Shown: positions 33,642-41,655 of the stretch, one piece after another | How the letters are laid out: each line of letters begins with the position of its first letter | How positions within the stretch are numbered: position 1 is the stretch's first letter | Origin: Gemmatimonas sp. | GTDB lineage: Bacteria; Gemmatimonadota; Gemmatimonadetes; Gemmatimonadales; Gemmatimonadaceae | DNA: 64,000 bases | Direction: 5' to 3' | NCBI GenBank assembly: GCA_011390805.1 | Contig: JAABRT010000003.1 | Location: 1 to 64,000, forward strand | Made by a program: the position numbers and the translations under genes | Notes under the pieces: model-generated | Told to the model about the DNA's origin: nothing | Database searches by the model: none | Seen by the model: the letters and a program-made list of their open reading frames with translations, nothing else

Positions 33642-34216
33642 AGCGATGGGCGCGGGTGCTGCCCGTGGCGCTGGTTCTGTTCACAACAACCAACTGCGGA
33701 GAAGCTGCCTGGCAAGGTGTTTCCATGCAGCCCGCCCCCGACATTCCGGCATTCAGCTTCACCCTGTCGTCGGGGGAAACCTTCAGCACGGCGCCGGTGG
33801 ACGGACGGCCAACGTTTGTGTTTTTCGGCTACACGCACTGCCCCGACATCTGTCCGGTCACGCTCGCCGATTGGGCCAAAGCCAAAGCACAGCTTGGCTC
33901 CGACGGTGAACGCGTCCGCTGGCTCTTTGTCAGCATTGATACCGAACGCGATACGCCAGCCGTGGCCGAAGCCTACGCCAAACAGTTTGACGAATCGTTT
34001 CTCGGACTCTCCGGCGACAGCGCAACAGTAGCAAACATTCAAGCCGCATTCTCCGTGGCATCGTACCAGACACCGGGTGCCACCGACGACGATTATCTCA
34101 TGGGCCACGCGTCGCAGAGTTTTCTGGTGGACGACGAAGGCACGCTGCGCACCATGTACTCATTCAACAGCGGTGTTGATGCCATGGTCGCAGATCTCAA
34201 GCGGGTGCTGCGGTGA
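33629..34216 (+). CDS. SCO1/SenC copper chaperone-like protein
   Basis: The protein (about 195 aa) has a signal-like hydrophobic N-terminus (VLPVALVLFTTTNC) followed by the thioredoxin fold of SCO1. The copper-binding motif CPDIC is at Cys71/Cys75 and the ligand His is in LMGHASQSF. SCO proteins deliver copper to cytochrome oxidase CuA or reduce its thiols in the periplasm. The gene starts within the Fur-family gene, so co-translation is likely. A cupredoxin gene follows 40 bp later, in keeping with a copper role. Confidence 0.9.
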   Translation: MRGLKRWARVLPVALVLFTTTNCGEAAWQGVSMQPAPDIPAFSFTLSSGETFSTAPVDGRPTFVFFGYTHCPDICPVTLADWAKAKAQLGSDGERVRWLFVSIDTERDTPAVAEAYAKQFDESFLGLSGDSATVANIQAAFSVASYQTPGATDDDYLMGHASQSFLVDDEGTLRTMYSFNSGVDAMVADLKRVLR

Positions 34217-34256
34217 GCACGCACCGGTCACTTGCTGATCGCATCACGGTTGCCCC

Positions 34257-34610
34257 ATGAACACGTTCAAACTGCTGGCACAGATTTTTGCCGTAGTCGC
34301 TTTCACTGTGATTGCGGCTATCGGCAGCTGGCCCCGGCCTGCGGTGGACATTCGTATCCCCGAGGGTGGAATCGCCGAGGTACATGAGCGTTTCTGGCGT
34401 GTGAAGACGCTGCCCGAAACGATTTTCGTAGCTGCCGGTGGGCGACCACGCGTACGCATCACCAACGCCGACACCATCGCACATCGGCTCGGTCTGTTTT
34501 CGGCCGACGCGGGTGAGACGGTGGAATACACCCTGCCGCAGAAAGGCGCGTACACCGGCGAATGCAGTGCACATCCGAGCAGCGCCACGCTCACGTTCGT
34601 GGTACGCTAG
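34257..34610 (+). CDS. Cupredoxin-domain protein
   Basis: An N-terminal helix (LLAQIFAVVAFTVIAAIG) anchors or exports the protein. The rest is a small Greek-key beta fold (about 90 aa) with type 1 copper ligand candidates: His in ADTIAHRLGLF and Cys-His in GECSAHPSS near the end. Type 1 copper proteins shuttle electrons in the periplasm or mask copper. It lies between SCO1 and bioF on the same strand and probably belongs with SCO1 rather than with biotin synthesis. Confidence 0.75.
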   Translation: MNTFKLLAQIFAVVAFTVIAAIGSWPRPAVDIRIPEGGIAEVHERFWRVKTLPETIFVAAGGRPRVRITNADTIAHRLGLFSADAGETVEYTLPQKGAYTGECSAHPSSATLTFVVR

Positions 34611-34683
34611 CCCCCTGCTCCGGCCGGTCTGGCAAGTGATTGCGGTGCCACCATTCACCATGCCGCCGGATTACCTTCCAGCG

Positions 34684-35886
34684 ATGTCTGATCCGGTTCA
34701 CCGTCCGTTCCTCGAAGACGTCCTGAGCGACGAGTTGCAGCAGCTCGCCAACGCCGGGTTGCGCCGCTCGCTCAAGTCCGTGCGTCAACGCCGCGCCGGC
34801 ACAGTGCTGCTTGACGGTGAGCGTATCGCCGACTTTGCATCGAACGATTATCTCGGCCTCGCCGCCGATCCGCGTCTGGCGCGGGCCGCCGCGGCCGTGC
34901 TTGAGTCTGAGGGTACGGGCGCCGGTGCAGCGCGCCTTATTTCAGGCAATCATCCAATACACGAGTCGCTTGAACGCGAGCTGGCGTCGTTCAAACACTG
35001 TGCACGTGCCCTGCTCTTTCCCAGCGGCTATATGGCCAACATGGGCACCATCCCGGCGTTGGCAGGGACTGACGATGTCATTTACAGCGACGAACTCAAT
35101 CACGCGTCGCTCGTAGACGGTTGCCGACTGTCGCGTGCCACGGTTCGCATCTTCCCGCACGCCGATATCAATGCACTGGAGCAGATGCTGAGCGAAGACG
35201 CCGGACAGTATCGGCGTGCGTTGATTGTTGTAGAAGGTGTGTTTTCAATGGACGGCGACACTTTTCCGCTCGACGCACTCATGCCATTGGCCAAACGCCA
35301 CGGGGCGTGGACGTACGTTGATGACGCGCACGGCACCGGTGTGCTCGGCGCAACAGGGCGCGGTGCCATTGAACAGTGCGGCGTACTTGGACAACCCGAC
35401 ATTGTGGTTGGCACACTCGGCAAGGCGCTCGGCACCACAGGGGCCTATGTGGCGGGCTCCGATCAACTGATTGAGTTTTTGATCAACCGTGCGCGTTCGT
35501 TTGTCTATACAACCGGTACGCCACCAGCCATGTCCGCCGCAACACTCGAAGCCATGCGCATCAGCGACACCGAACCATGGCGGCGCGAAGCGGTGCGTGA
35601 GCGGGCCGCGCGTTTACGCCAGCGGTTGCTGCAGGGCGGACACACCGTCACCGGCGCACACGACGGTCACATTATTCCTGTCATCATCGGTGATCCGGTA
35701 CGCACCATGCAGATCGCTGCCGATATGCGTCGTCGTGGTTTTCTCATTGGCGGGGTGCGTCCTCCCACGGTTGCCGCGGGTACTTCACGGTTGCGCATTT
35801 CGGTGAGTGCGGTACATCCACGCGAACTCATTGACGCCTTCGCGGCCAACCTGCTTGATGCACTGCGCACTGGAGCGTCGTCGTAA
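34684..35886 (+). CDS. bioF: 8-amino-7-oxononanoate synthase
   Basis: BioF condenses pimeloyl-ACP or -CoA with alanine to give 8-amino-7-oxononanoate, the first ring-forming step of biotin synthesis. It is a PLP enzyme of the alpha-oxoamine synthase family: FASNDYLGLAADPRL, the GAGAARLISGNHPIHE signature, DDAHGTGVLG and the PLP lysine in GTLGKALGTTG. The start is ATG 34684 (MSDPVHRPFLED), since the upstream extension is in the frame of the cupredoxin end. Stop and next ATG overlap by 1 nt, the hallmark of translational coupling to bioA. Confidence 0.93.
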   Translation: MSDPVHRPFLEDVLSDELQQLANAGLRRSLKSVRQRRAGTVLLDGERIADFASNDYLGLAADPRLARAAAAVLESEGTGAGAARLISGNHPIHESLERELASFKHCARALLFPSGYMANMGTIPALAGTDDVIYSDELNHASLVDGCRLSRATVRIFPHADINALEQMLSEDAGQYRRALIVVEGVFSMDGDTFPLDALMPLAKRHGAWTYVDDAHGTGVLGATGRGAIEQCGVLGQPDIVVGTLGKALGTTGAYVAGSDQLIEFLINRARSFVYTTGTPPAMSAATLEAMRISDTEPWRREAVRERAARLRQRLLQGGHTVTGAHDGHIIPVIIGDPVRTMQIAADMRRRGFLIGGVRPPTVAAGTSRLRISVSAVHPRELIDAFAANLLDALRTGASS

Positions 35887-37334
35887 TGTTTGAGGATTTC
35901 GACCTCGATGATGAGTTCACCGATGATGTGAACGATGAACTCGAACGTGAGTTCACAAATGACGCCGCAGACGATGATCTCTTCGACGACGACGATGATT
36001 CCGCCGATCACGATCACGAAGAATCAGCAGACGTAAGTGAAGAACAGCGTGTGCTGCTGCTCGATCAGGCGCACAACTGGCATCCGTACACGCAGCATCA
36101 GGGCATGGCGCTGCCGCTGCCTATCGTACGTGCCAAAGGCGCCTGGTTGTACGAAAGCAATGGCCGTCCGGTTCTCGATGCGGTCTCTTCGTGGTGGGTC
36201 ACAACACACGGACATTGCCATCAGGACATCGCACTCGCCATCGCGCGGCAGGCTGTCACGCTCGATCACGTCATGTTCGCCGGCTTCACGCATCAGCCGG
36301 CAGCGGAACTGTCGGCCGCGTTGATTTCGCGCTTGCCGCGCGGACTGTCGCGCGTGTTCTACTCTGACAACGGTTCCACTGCGGTTGAAGTAGCCATCAA
36401 GATGTCGCTGCAGGCGTTTGCCAATGAGGGAAGGCCGCGCCATCTGATTGCTGCACTCGACAACGCGTATCACGGCGATACGTTCGGTGCGATGTCGGCC
36501 AGTGGTCGCGGCATTTTTACCACGCCCTTTGATCCGCTGCTGTTTGAAGTGGCACGCCTGCCCGATCCCAGTGAAGGGGATACGCTCGCAGCCCTCGATG
36601 CCCTCATCGATGCACGCGGGCATGAACTGGCCGCAGTGATTGTTGAACCGCTGCTGCTCGGCGCCGGCGGTATGCGTGTGTGGGATGAACGTGTGCTGCA
36701 GGGCATTCGTGTGCGCACGGAGGCCGCGGGCGTGCATCTCATTGCCGACGAAGTGCTTACCGGCTTTGGACGCACCGGACCGCTCTTTGCCTGCGAACGC
36801 GCCGACGTATCGCCTGACCTCATCTGCTTGTCAAAGGGGCTCACCGGTGGCTTTATGCCGCTGGGCGCGACCGCCGCGACCGAGCGCATCTTCGACGCGT
36901 TCCTGGGCGAGCGTACCAAGACCTTCTTTCACGGACATTCGTACACCGCCAACCCGATTGCCTGCGCCGCTGCGCGGGCCGCGCTCGAACTGCATGACGA
37001 TGCGAGTGAAAATGCGCGCATATCGCTGGAAGTGGCGCAGGCGTCGCATCTTGCTGCGCTCGCGGGGCATCCGGGTGTGCGCGCCACGCGTCAGATTGGC
37101 ACAGTGGCTGCTATTGAACTGGCCGGTACCGCGGGCTATCTCAGTGAGGTGGGACGCGAGTTGTCGAGCTTTGCCATTCAGGAAGGTGTGCTGCTCCGTC
37201 CGCTGGGTAGCGTGGCGTACGTACTGCCACCGTACTGCATGACCACCGATGAGTTGGCACAGGTTCACGCAGTGGTTTCGCGATTCCTCGACGGCGAGCG
37301 CGCCACACATGCGGGGGTTGGTGATGTTGACTAA
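35886..37334 (+). CDS. bioA: Adenosylmethionine-8-amino-7-oxononanoate transaminase with acidic N-terminus
   Basis: BioA converts 8-amino-7-oxononanoate to 7,8-diaminopelargonate using SAM as amino donor and PLP. Motifs include AHNWHPYTQH, SSWWVTTHGHCH, YSDNGSTAVEVA and the PLP-lysine of CLSKGLTGG. The odd feature is the first ~53 residues, a strongly acidic tail (28 of about 55 are Asp or Glu, including runs of D) absent from ordinary BioA. ATG 35886 overlaps the bioF stop by 1 nt, so the tail is probably translated; otherwise GTG 36051 would give a normal-length BioA. The core is intact. Confidence 0.9.
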   Translation: MFEDFDLDDEFTDDVNDELEREFTNDAADDDLFDDDDDSADHDHEESADVSEEQRVLLLDQAHNWHPYTQHQGMALPLPIVRAKGAWLYESNGRPVLDAVSSWWVTTHGHCHQDIALAIARQAVTLDHVMFAGFTHQPAAELSAALISRLPRGLSRVFYSDNGSTAVEVAIKMSLQAFANEGRPRHLIAALDNAYHGDTFGAMSASGRGIFTTPFDPLLFEVARLPDPSEGDTLAALDALIDARGHELAAVIVEPLLLGAGGMRVWDERVLQGIRVRTEAAGVHLIADEVLTGFGRTGPLFACERADVSPDLICLSKGLTGGFMPLGATAATERIFDAFLGERTKTFFHGHSYTANPIACAAARAALELHDDASENARISLEVAQASHLAALAGHPGVRATRQIGTVAAIELAGTAGYLSEVGRELSSFAIQEGVLLRPLGSVAYVLPPYCMTTDELAQVHAVVSRFLDGERATHAGVGDVD

Positions 37335-38067
37335 GTCGGCGGTGCGCCTGGGCGTTACCGGAACGGATACTGAAATCGGTAAAACCGTGGTGTCGTGTGC
37401 GCTGTTGGCGTTAGCGCGAGCGCGCGGATTGCGCATTGGTGTGATGAAGCCCATGGAAACGGGTGTTTTTGCGCGCACCCGTGTAGACGGACCGTCCATC
37501 CGTTCCGATGCAGAACGTCTTCGGCAGGCATCCGGTGTTGCGGATGCGCTGGAAGTGATTCGCCCCGTGGCCCTCGTTGAGCCACTGGCACCCATGGTTG
37601 CCGCCAAACGCGCCGGTATCACGATTGACCTGGCATTGCTCGACGCGGCGTTTACCACCATGTGTACCAACCGCGATGTCACGCTGGTGGAAGGTGCCGG
37701 TGGACTGCTCGTGCCTATTACAAGTACGCTGTCCTACGCTCAGCTCTTCGCACGCTGGCAATGCGACCTCGTGGTGGTCTCGGGCAACCGCCTGGGCGTC
37801 ATCAACCATACGTTGCTCACAGTGCGTGCAGCGCGGGAAGAAGGGTTGCGCGTGCGCGCTGTTGTTCTGACATCATTAACAGGGCGTGACGCCTCCATCG
37901 CGGAGGCGACCAACTTTGACGCGCTTGTTGAACTGCTGCCCGGCACGCCTGTGGTGCGCTTCCCGTGGGTTGACCGGTGGGAAGACTCCGATGCGCTGTG
38001 CGCCGCGGGCGAAGCCACCGGCCTGGCGCAATTACTTGAACCGCAAGACCACGGTCCCACCGACTGA
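37324..38067 (+). CDS. bioD: Dethiobiotin synthetase
   Basis: BioD closes the ureido ring of dethiobiotin using ATP and CO2. The ORF opens MLTKSAVRLGVTGTDTEIGKT, which contains the P-loop (GTDTEIGKT), and has the standard VKPMETG-like segment (GVMKPMETGVF) and the VEGAGGLLVP motif. ATG 37324 overlaps bioA by 11 nt; longer frames starting in bioA are ignored. At 247 aa the length is normal. It is the third gene of the operon. Confidence 0.92.
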   Translation: MLTKSAVRLGVTGTDTEIGKTVVSCALLALARARGLRIGVMKPMETGVFARTRVDGPSIRSDAERLRQASGVADALEVIRPVALVEPLAPMVAAKRAGITIDLALLDAAFTTMCTNRDVTLVEGAGGLLVPITSTLSYAQLFARWQCDLVVVSGNRLGVINHTLLTVRAAREEGLRVRAVVLTSLTGRDASIAEATNFDALVELLPGTPVVRFPWVDRWEDSDALCAAGEATGLAQLLEPQDHGPTD

Positions 38068-38118
38068 CGTCAGCAATCATTCGTTGATGCTGACCGCACC
38101 CTTTCTCGAGACTATTTC

Positions 38119-39198
38119 ATGATATCGTCCGTTTCAAATGCGCACGCAGACTGGCAACGCATGGCCGACACCGCGCTCGCCGGTGAAATGATCAGCCGAG
38201 AGGACGCGCACGCCGTCCTGAATGCGCCGGACGAACAGTTGCTTGATCAGTTGGCCGCCGCCTACCGTGTTCGCCGTCAGTACTGGGGCAATCGTGTGCG
38301 CCTGCACTTTCTGCTGAACGCGCAAAGCGGTTTGTGCCCCGAAGACTGCGGCTATTGCTCGCAGTCGTCCATCTCGTCGGCGGAGATTGAGAAGTATCCC
38401 ATGCTCGCGCAGGAGCGCATCATGGAAGCGGCCGACCGCGCTGCCCAGCTCAAGGCCGGCACGTTGTGCATGGTGATTTCCGGTCGTGCACCGGGCGAAC
38501 GTGTGTTCGGCAAAGTACTTGAGGCGGTGCGTGCCGTGCGCGACAAGCATGATCTGAAAATCTGCGCCTGCCTGGGATTGCTCAACGCCGAGCAGGTGGG
38601 ACGACTGAAAGACGCCGGTGTGGAAACAATCAATCACAATCTCAATGCGTCAGCACGGTTCACGAGCGAGATCGTGTCCACGCACACGTACGACGATCGC
38701 GTTGCAACAGTAGAAGCGGTGAAAGCCGCTGGTGTGAAAACCTGCTCCGGCGGTATTCTCGGCATGGGTGAAACCGATGACGACATCATTGATCTGGCCA
38801 TGTCGCTGCGCGCGATCGATGTGAAGTCGGTGCCGGTGAACTTTCTCATTCCGGTGGAAGGCACGCCACTGGCCGATGTGCGTCAGCTCGATCCGCGTCG
38901 CTGTCTGCGTATTCTTGTGCTGTATCGGCTGCTGTTGCCGTCGCAGGAAATCCGTGTGTCCGGTGGGCGGGAAGTACATTTGCGCAGCCTGCAGCCCCTC
39001 TCCCTCTACGCAGCCAACTCAATCTTTATTGGTGACTATCTCACCACGCAGGGGCAGACGGCACAGGATGATCTGCGCATGATTGCTGACGCGGGTTTTG
39101 TGCTCGAGACGCCCGATGGTGAAGCGTTTACCGGTGATGCGATGGAAGGAGTTCCCTCGGAGTATCCGCGTGCGAAGCTGCCGCTGGTTGAGGTATAA
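38119..39198 (+). CDS. bioB: Biotin synthase
   Basis: BioB is the radical-SAM enzyme that inserts sulfur to make biotin. The cluster motif C-P-E-D-C-G-Y-C is at residues 73-80 and coordinates the 4Fe-4S cluster. SAM-domain features such as [13 protein letters not shown] and [15 protein letters not shown] are present, as are the end motifs ([16 protein letters not shown]). The gene is 51 bp after bioD and completes the bioF-A-D-B operon. Genes for pimeloyl-ACP synthesis (bioC, bioH) are not in the window. Confidence 0.95.
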   Translation: MISSVSNAHADWQRMADTALAGEMISREDAHAVLNAPDEQLLDQLAAAYRVRRQYWGNRVRLHFLLNAQSGLCPEDCGYCSQSSISSAEIEKYPMLAQERIMEAADRAAQLKAGTLCMVISGRAPGERVFGKVLEAVRAVRDKHDLKICACLGLLNAEQVGRLKDAGVETINHNLNASARFTSEIVSTHTYDDRVATVEAVKAAGVKTCSGGILGMGETDDDIIDLAMSLRAIDVKSVPVNFLIPVEGTPLADVRQLDPRRCLRILVLYRLLLPSQEIRVSGGREVHLRSLQPLSLYAANSIFIGDYLTTQGQTAQDDLRMIADAGFVLETPDGEAFTGDAMEGVPSEYPRAKLPLVEV

Positions 39199-39279
39199 CG
39201 GAGCGTTCGGCAGTCCTAAAGTCTGCTGTAAATGAATACCCGTTCTGCCGCGATTGTTCACTCATTCACAGGAGCAAAC

Positions 39280-39687
39280 ATGAGCTACAAGATCACCGAG
39301 ATTGAAGGCATCGGAGAAGCACGCGCGAGCACGTTGGCCGCGGCTGGCATCACAACAACCGACCACTTGCTTGATCAGTGCGCGGACGCGAAGGGACGCA
39401 GCGCCGTAGCCGAAAAAACCGGTGTCAGCGCAGCGGTACTGCTCAAATGGGCCAACATGGCCGACCTCATGCGCATTTCAGGAGTCGGCAAGGAGTACTC
39501 CGAGCTGTTGGAGCTGAGCGGCGTAGATACCGTCAAGGAGTTGGCCACGCGTCGCGCCGACAACCTGACCGCGAAAATGGCCGAAGTGAACTCGGCGAAG
39601 AACGCGGTGCGTTCGGTACCCACCGAAGCCGTGGTGACCAAATGGATTGAGCAGGCCAAGAGCATGGAACCGCGCATTACACACTGA
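39280..39687 (+). CDS. DUF4332 helix-hairpin-helix protein
   Basis: ATG 39280 is preceded by the ribosome binding site AGGAG (7 nt). The 135 aa product is a run of HhH-like modules (IEGIGEARASTLAAAGI and ISGVGKEYSELLELSGV), matching the DUF4332 architecture of two helix-hairpin-helix pairs. Such proteins probably bind DNA or nucleic acid nonspecifically. It sits between bioB and the vapBC operon and has no evident partner. Confidence 0.75.
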   Translation: MSYKITEIEGIGEARASTLAAAGITTTDHLLDQCADAKGRSAVAEKTGVSAAVLLKWANMADLMRISGVGKEYSELLELSGVDTVKELATRRADNLTAKMAEVNSAKNAVRSVPTEAVVTKWIEQAKSMEPRITH

Positions 39688-39757
39688 CACGCACTGATTT
39701 GCACTAGCGTAGCCGTCCATCACCTTGCGATAGATCACAGCCTGCACCGAACGCCGT

Positions 39758-40153
39758 TCAGCTCACCCGTTCGACCGTCGCAATCACATCAAACCCGCGA
39801 TCGTAGCTCAGAATGCGCGGCACATCGCGCCGCTGCATCACAGCCACGTGCAGCGCATCGCGCGCCGAAAGCTGCGGCGTGCTGCGCAACACCGCGTGTG
39901 CGTGGTGCACATCGTCGGTCTCAATGGGAAATACTTCGTCAGCCAGGCCGAGCAGTGCATCGAGCGCTGGCTGAATCGCGTCGAGTCGATGGATTCGGGT
40001 GTAGCGGTGCAGGATCTCCTGCAGCACTTCGGCGCTTGTGACCATGCGTTCGCCGCGCCGGATGATCTGCTCCAGCGCGGCGACCGCACACTCGCGATTG
40101 GGATGCGGCGCCCCCACGAGGTACATCGGGATGTTGGAGTCGATAAAGATCAC
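39758..40153 (-). CDS. vapC: PIN-domain ribonuclease toxin (VapC-type)
   Basis: A type II toxin of the VapC family with the PIN fold. It opens MIFIDSNIPMYLVG with the first metal-binding Asp at residue 5. A Glu-containing motif (SAEVLQEIL) and two late acidic residues (SARDALHVAVM and SYDRGFDVI) complete the Mg2+ site that cleaves RNA. It begins with GTG 40153, overlapping the vapB stop by 4 nt, the standard antitoxin-toxin arrangement. All catalytic acids seem present, so it should be active when the antitoxin is gone. Confidence 0.85.
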   Translation of the reverse strand: MIFIDSNIPMYLVGAPHPNRECAVAALEQIIRRGERMVTSAEVLQEILHRYTRIHRLDAIQPALDALLGLADEVFPIETDDVHHAHAVLRSTPQLSARDALHVAVMQRRDVPRILSYDRGFDVIATVERVS

Positions 40154-40413
40154 AGCCCGTCGTCGCCAAAACGTCCGCCTTCGATTTCCGAGAGCATCTG
40201 ATCGATGTCCGCGGTGGGATAGGCGTGGCGCGCCGTCTCGCGAAGCACGAGCAGCTTGCGCTGCGGTTCGGCGCCGGGCTCATCTCGCCGCGCGGCGCGC
40301 AGCGCCTGACGCACCCACTCCGCCACCGTCATGTGGTGGCGTTGTGCGATACGACGGATCTCGTCGAACTCGGAGTCGTCGAGCAGAACCTGAAGTCGCT
40401 GTGTCATGAGCAT
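40150..40413 (-). CDS. vapB: Ribbon-helix-helix antitoxin (VapB-type)
   Basis: The antitoxin partner of the PIN toxin. It starts MLMTQRLQVLLDD or two codons later (MTQRLQVLLDD) and carries a ribbon-helix-helix signature (EIRRIAQRHHMTVAEWVRQALRAAR) that should dimerise and bind the operon's own promoter. The C-terminal arm (ADIDQMLSEIEGG) is the usual toxin-wrapping segment. The promoter lies in the 145 bp gap shared with the divergent pdxH gene. Confidence 0.82.
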   Translation of the reverse strand: MLMTQRLQVLLDDSEFDEIRRIAQRHHMTVAEWVRQALRAARRDEPGAEPQRKLLVLRETARHAYPTADIDQMLSEIEGGRFGDDGL

Positions 40414-40558
40414 GAGTATATGTTACTCACTATGATGAGTCAAGAGGGAACCGGATGGCCAACGCGCCATTGTACACACAGCCCGTGCGTGGACCGTCAC
40501 CATATTCCGGCGCGGCACATCGTTTCCACGCACACCATTGAACCGGGTAGAGTGCAGC

Positions 40559-41194
40559 ATGAGCATAGCCAGCATCCGCAAGGAATACCGCCTCGCCGCC
40601 CTCGGCGAGCACGACGTGAATCCCGATCCCATCGTGCAGTTTCAGCACTGGTTCACCGACGCGCAGAATGCCGACTGCAACGAACCCAACGCCATGACGC
40701 TCGCCACCTGCACGCCCGACGCCTATCCATCGGCGCGCGTGGTGTTGCTCAAGGGCGTTGATGCGCGCGGGTTCGTGTTCTTCACTGACTATCGCAGTCG
40801 CAAGGGACAGGAACTGGCCGACAATCCCGCGGCCGCGCTCTGCTTTTTCTGGCCGGAATTGGAGCGGCAGGTGCGCATTACCGGTGCGGTGCAGCGCATC
40901 ACGCGCGACGAGACCAATCAATACTTCAACTCACGCCCGCTCGGCTCGCGCATTGGCGCGTGGGTGTCGCATCAATCACAGGTGATTGCGTCGCGTGATG
41001 TGCTGGAGCAGGAAGAAGCTGCGGTCACTGCGCGCTTTGCCGACGGCAACGTGCCAGCGCCGGAGCATTGGGGCGGCTTTCGTGTGGTGCCCGACGAGAT
41101 CGAGTTCTGGCAGGGGCGCGAAAGTCGGTTGCATGACCGGATGTCATATATCAAGAGCGGCGGACGTTGGGTGCAGCGGCGTTTGAGTCCCTGA
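40559..41194 (+). CDS. pdxH: Pyridoxamine 5'-phosphate oxidase
   Basis: PdxH oxidises pyridoxamine or pyridoxine phosphate to pyridoxal 5'-phosphate with FMN. Signature blocks are NAMTLATCTPDAYPSARVVLLKG, FFTDYRSRKGQEL and QSRPLGSRIGAWVSHQSQ (here NSRPLGSRIGAW), and the C-terminal WGGFRVVPDEIEFWQGRESRLHDR. Start ATG 40559 (MSIASIRKEYR). PLP made here is needed by bioF and bioA nearby, though they are not in the same operon. A hipB-like remnant lies just after the stop. Confidence 0.93.
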   Translation: MSIASIRKEYRLAALGEHDVNPDPIVQFQHWFTDAQNADCNEPNAMTLATCTPDAYPSARVVLLKGVDARGFVFFTDYRSRKGQELADNPAAALCFFWPELERQVRITGAVQRITRDETNQYFNSRPLGSRIGAWVSHQSQVIASRDVLEQEEAAVTARFADGNVPAPEHWGGFRVVPDEIEFWQGRESRLHDRMSYIKSGGRWVQRRLSP

Positions 41195-41215
41195 GGCATC
41201 GCTTCCGTGCGCGCT

Positions 41216-41251
41216 CGGCCGCGATGATGGCGGAGCGCTTGGTCACGTAGA
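41216..41251 (+). pseudogene. Truncated duplicate of hipB helix-turn-helix segment
   Basis: The 25-nt block at 41216-41240 is identical to 41417-41441 inside hipB, the part encoding AAMMAERL. In the same frame the duplicate reads RSAAMMAERLVT and hits a stop. It is a remnant of a hipB-like gene or an illegitimate duplication, sitting between pdxH and the operator. Confidence 0.6.
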
Positions 41252-41271
41252 TCTGGGATTGCGACGCACAA

Positions 41272-41322
41272 ATGGATGATATATAGTACTTCGTAGACTT
41301 TTCTGGCCTATTTATCATCCAT
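41272..41322. promoter_or_regulatory. Palindromic HipB-type operator
   Basis: Two 15-nt inverted arms, ATGGATGATATATAG (41272-41286) and CTATTTATCATCCAT (41308-41322), match at 14 of 15 positions with a 21-nt spacer. The right arm ends directly at the hipB start codon. Known HipB operators are also inverted TATCC/GGATA repeats (TATCC-N8-GGATA). Binding here would repress hipBA and give autoregulation. Confidence 0.75.
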
Positions 41323-41652
41323 ATGCCCACTTCTGACGTTCTTCCCGCCCGCCTGCGCAAATCTTTGCGACAGGTCGGCCGAGGGATAAACATCGCGCGG
41401 CGACGACGCAGGCTCACGGCCGCGATGATGGCGGAGCGCTTAGGGATTGGCCGCCAGACCTATCAGCGAGTCGAGCAGGGTGATCCCACGGTAGCGGTCG
41501 GGACGTATCTGATGGCGCTCTTTGTGCTCGGCCTCGCGTGGGACAGCCTCGAGCAGAGCGCTGATCCGCAGGTGGACGCCACGGGCACGGCGCTCGACGT
41601 CGCCGACCTCCCCAAATCGGTGCGTCCCGTGCGGACGCCCCGCCCCAAGTAA
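41323..41652 (+). CDS. hipB: XRE-type transcriptional regulator, HipB-like antitoxin
   Basis: A 109 aa helix-turn-helix protein: GINIARRRRRLTAAMMAERLGIGRQTYQRVEQG forms the DNA-binding domain. The C-terminal half (SADPQVDATGTALDVADLPK) is probably the antitoxin arm. It precedes the HipA kinase by 3 nt and overlaps a strong palindromic operator at its start. A duplicated copy of its HTH segment lies upstream. It should neutralise HipA and repress the operon. Confidence 0.85.
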   Translation: MPTSDVLPARLRKSLRQVGRGINIARRRRRLTAAMMAERLGIGRQTYQRVEQGDPTVAVGTYLMALFVLGLAWDSLEQSADPQVDATGTALDVADLPKSVRPVRTPRPK

Positions 41653-41655
41653 ATC

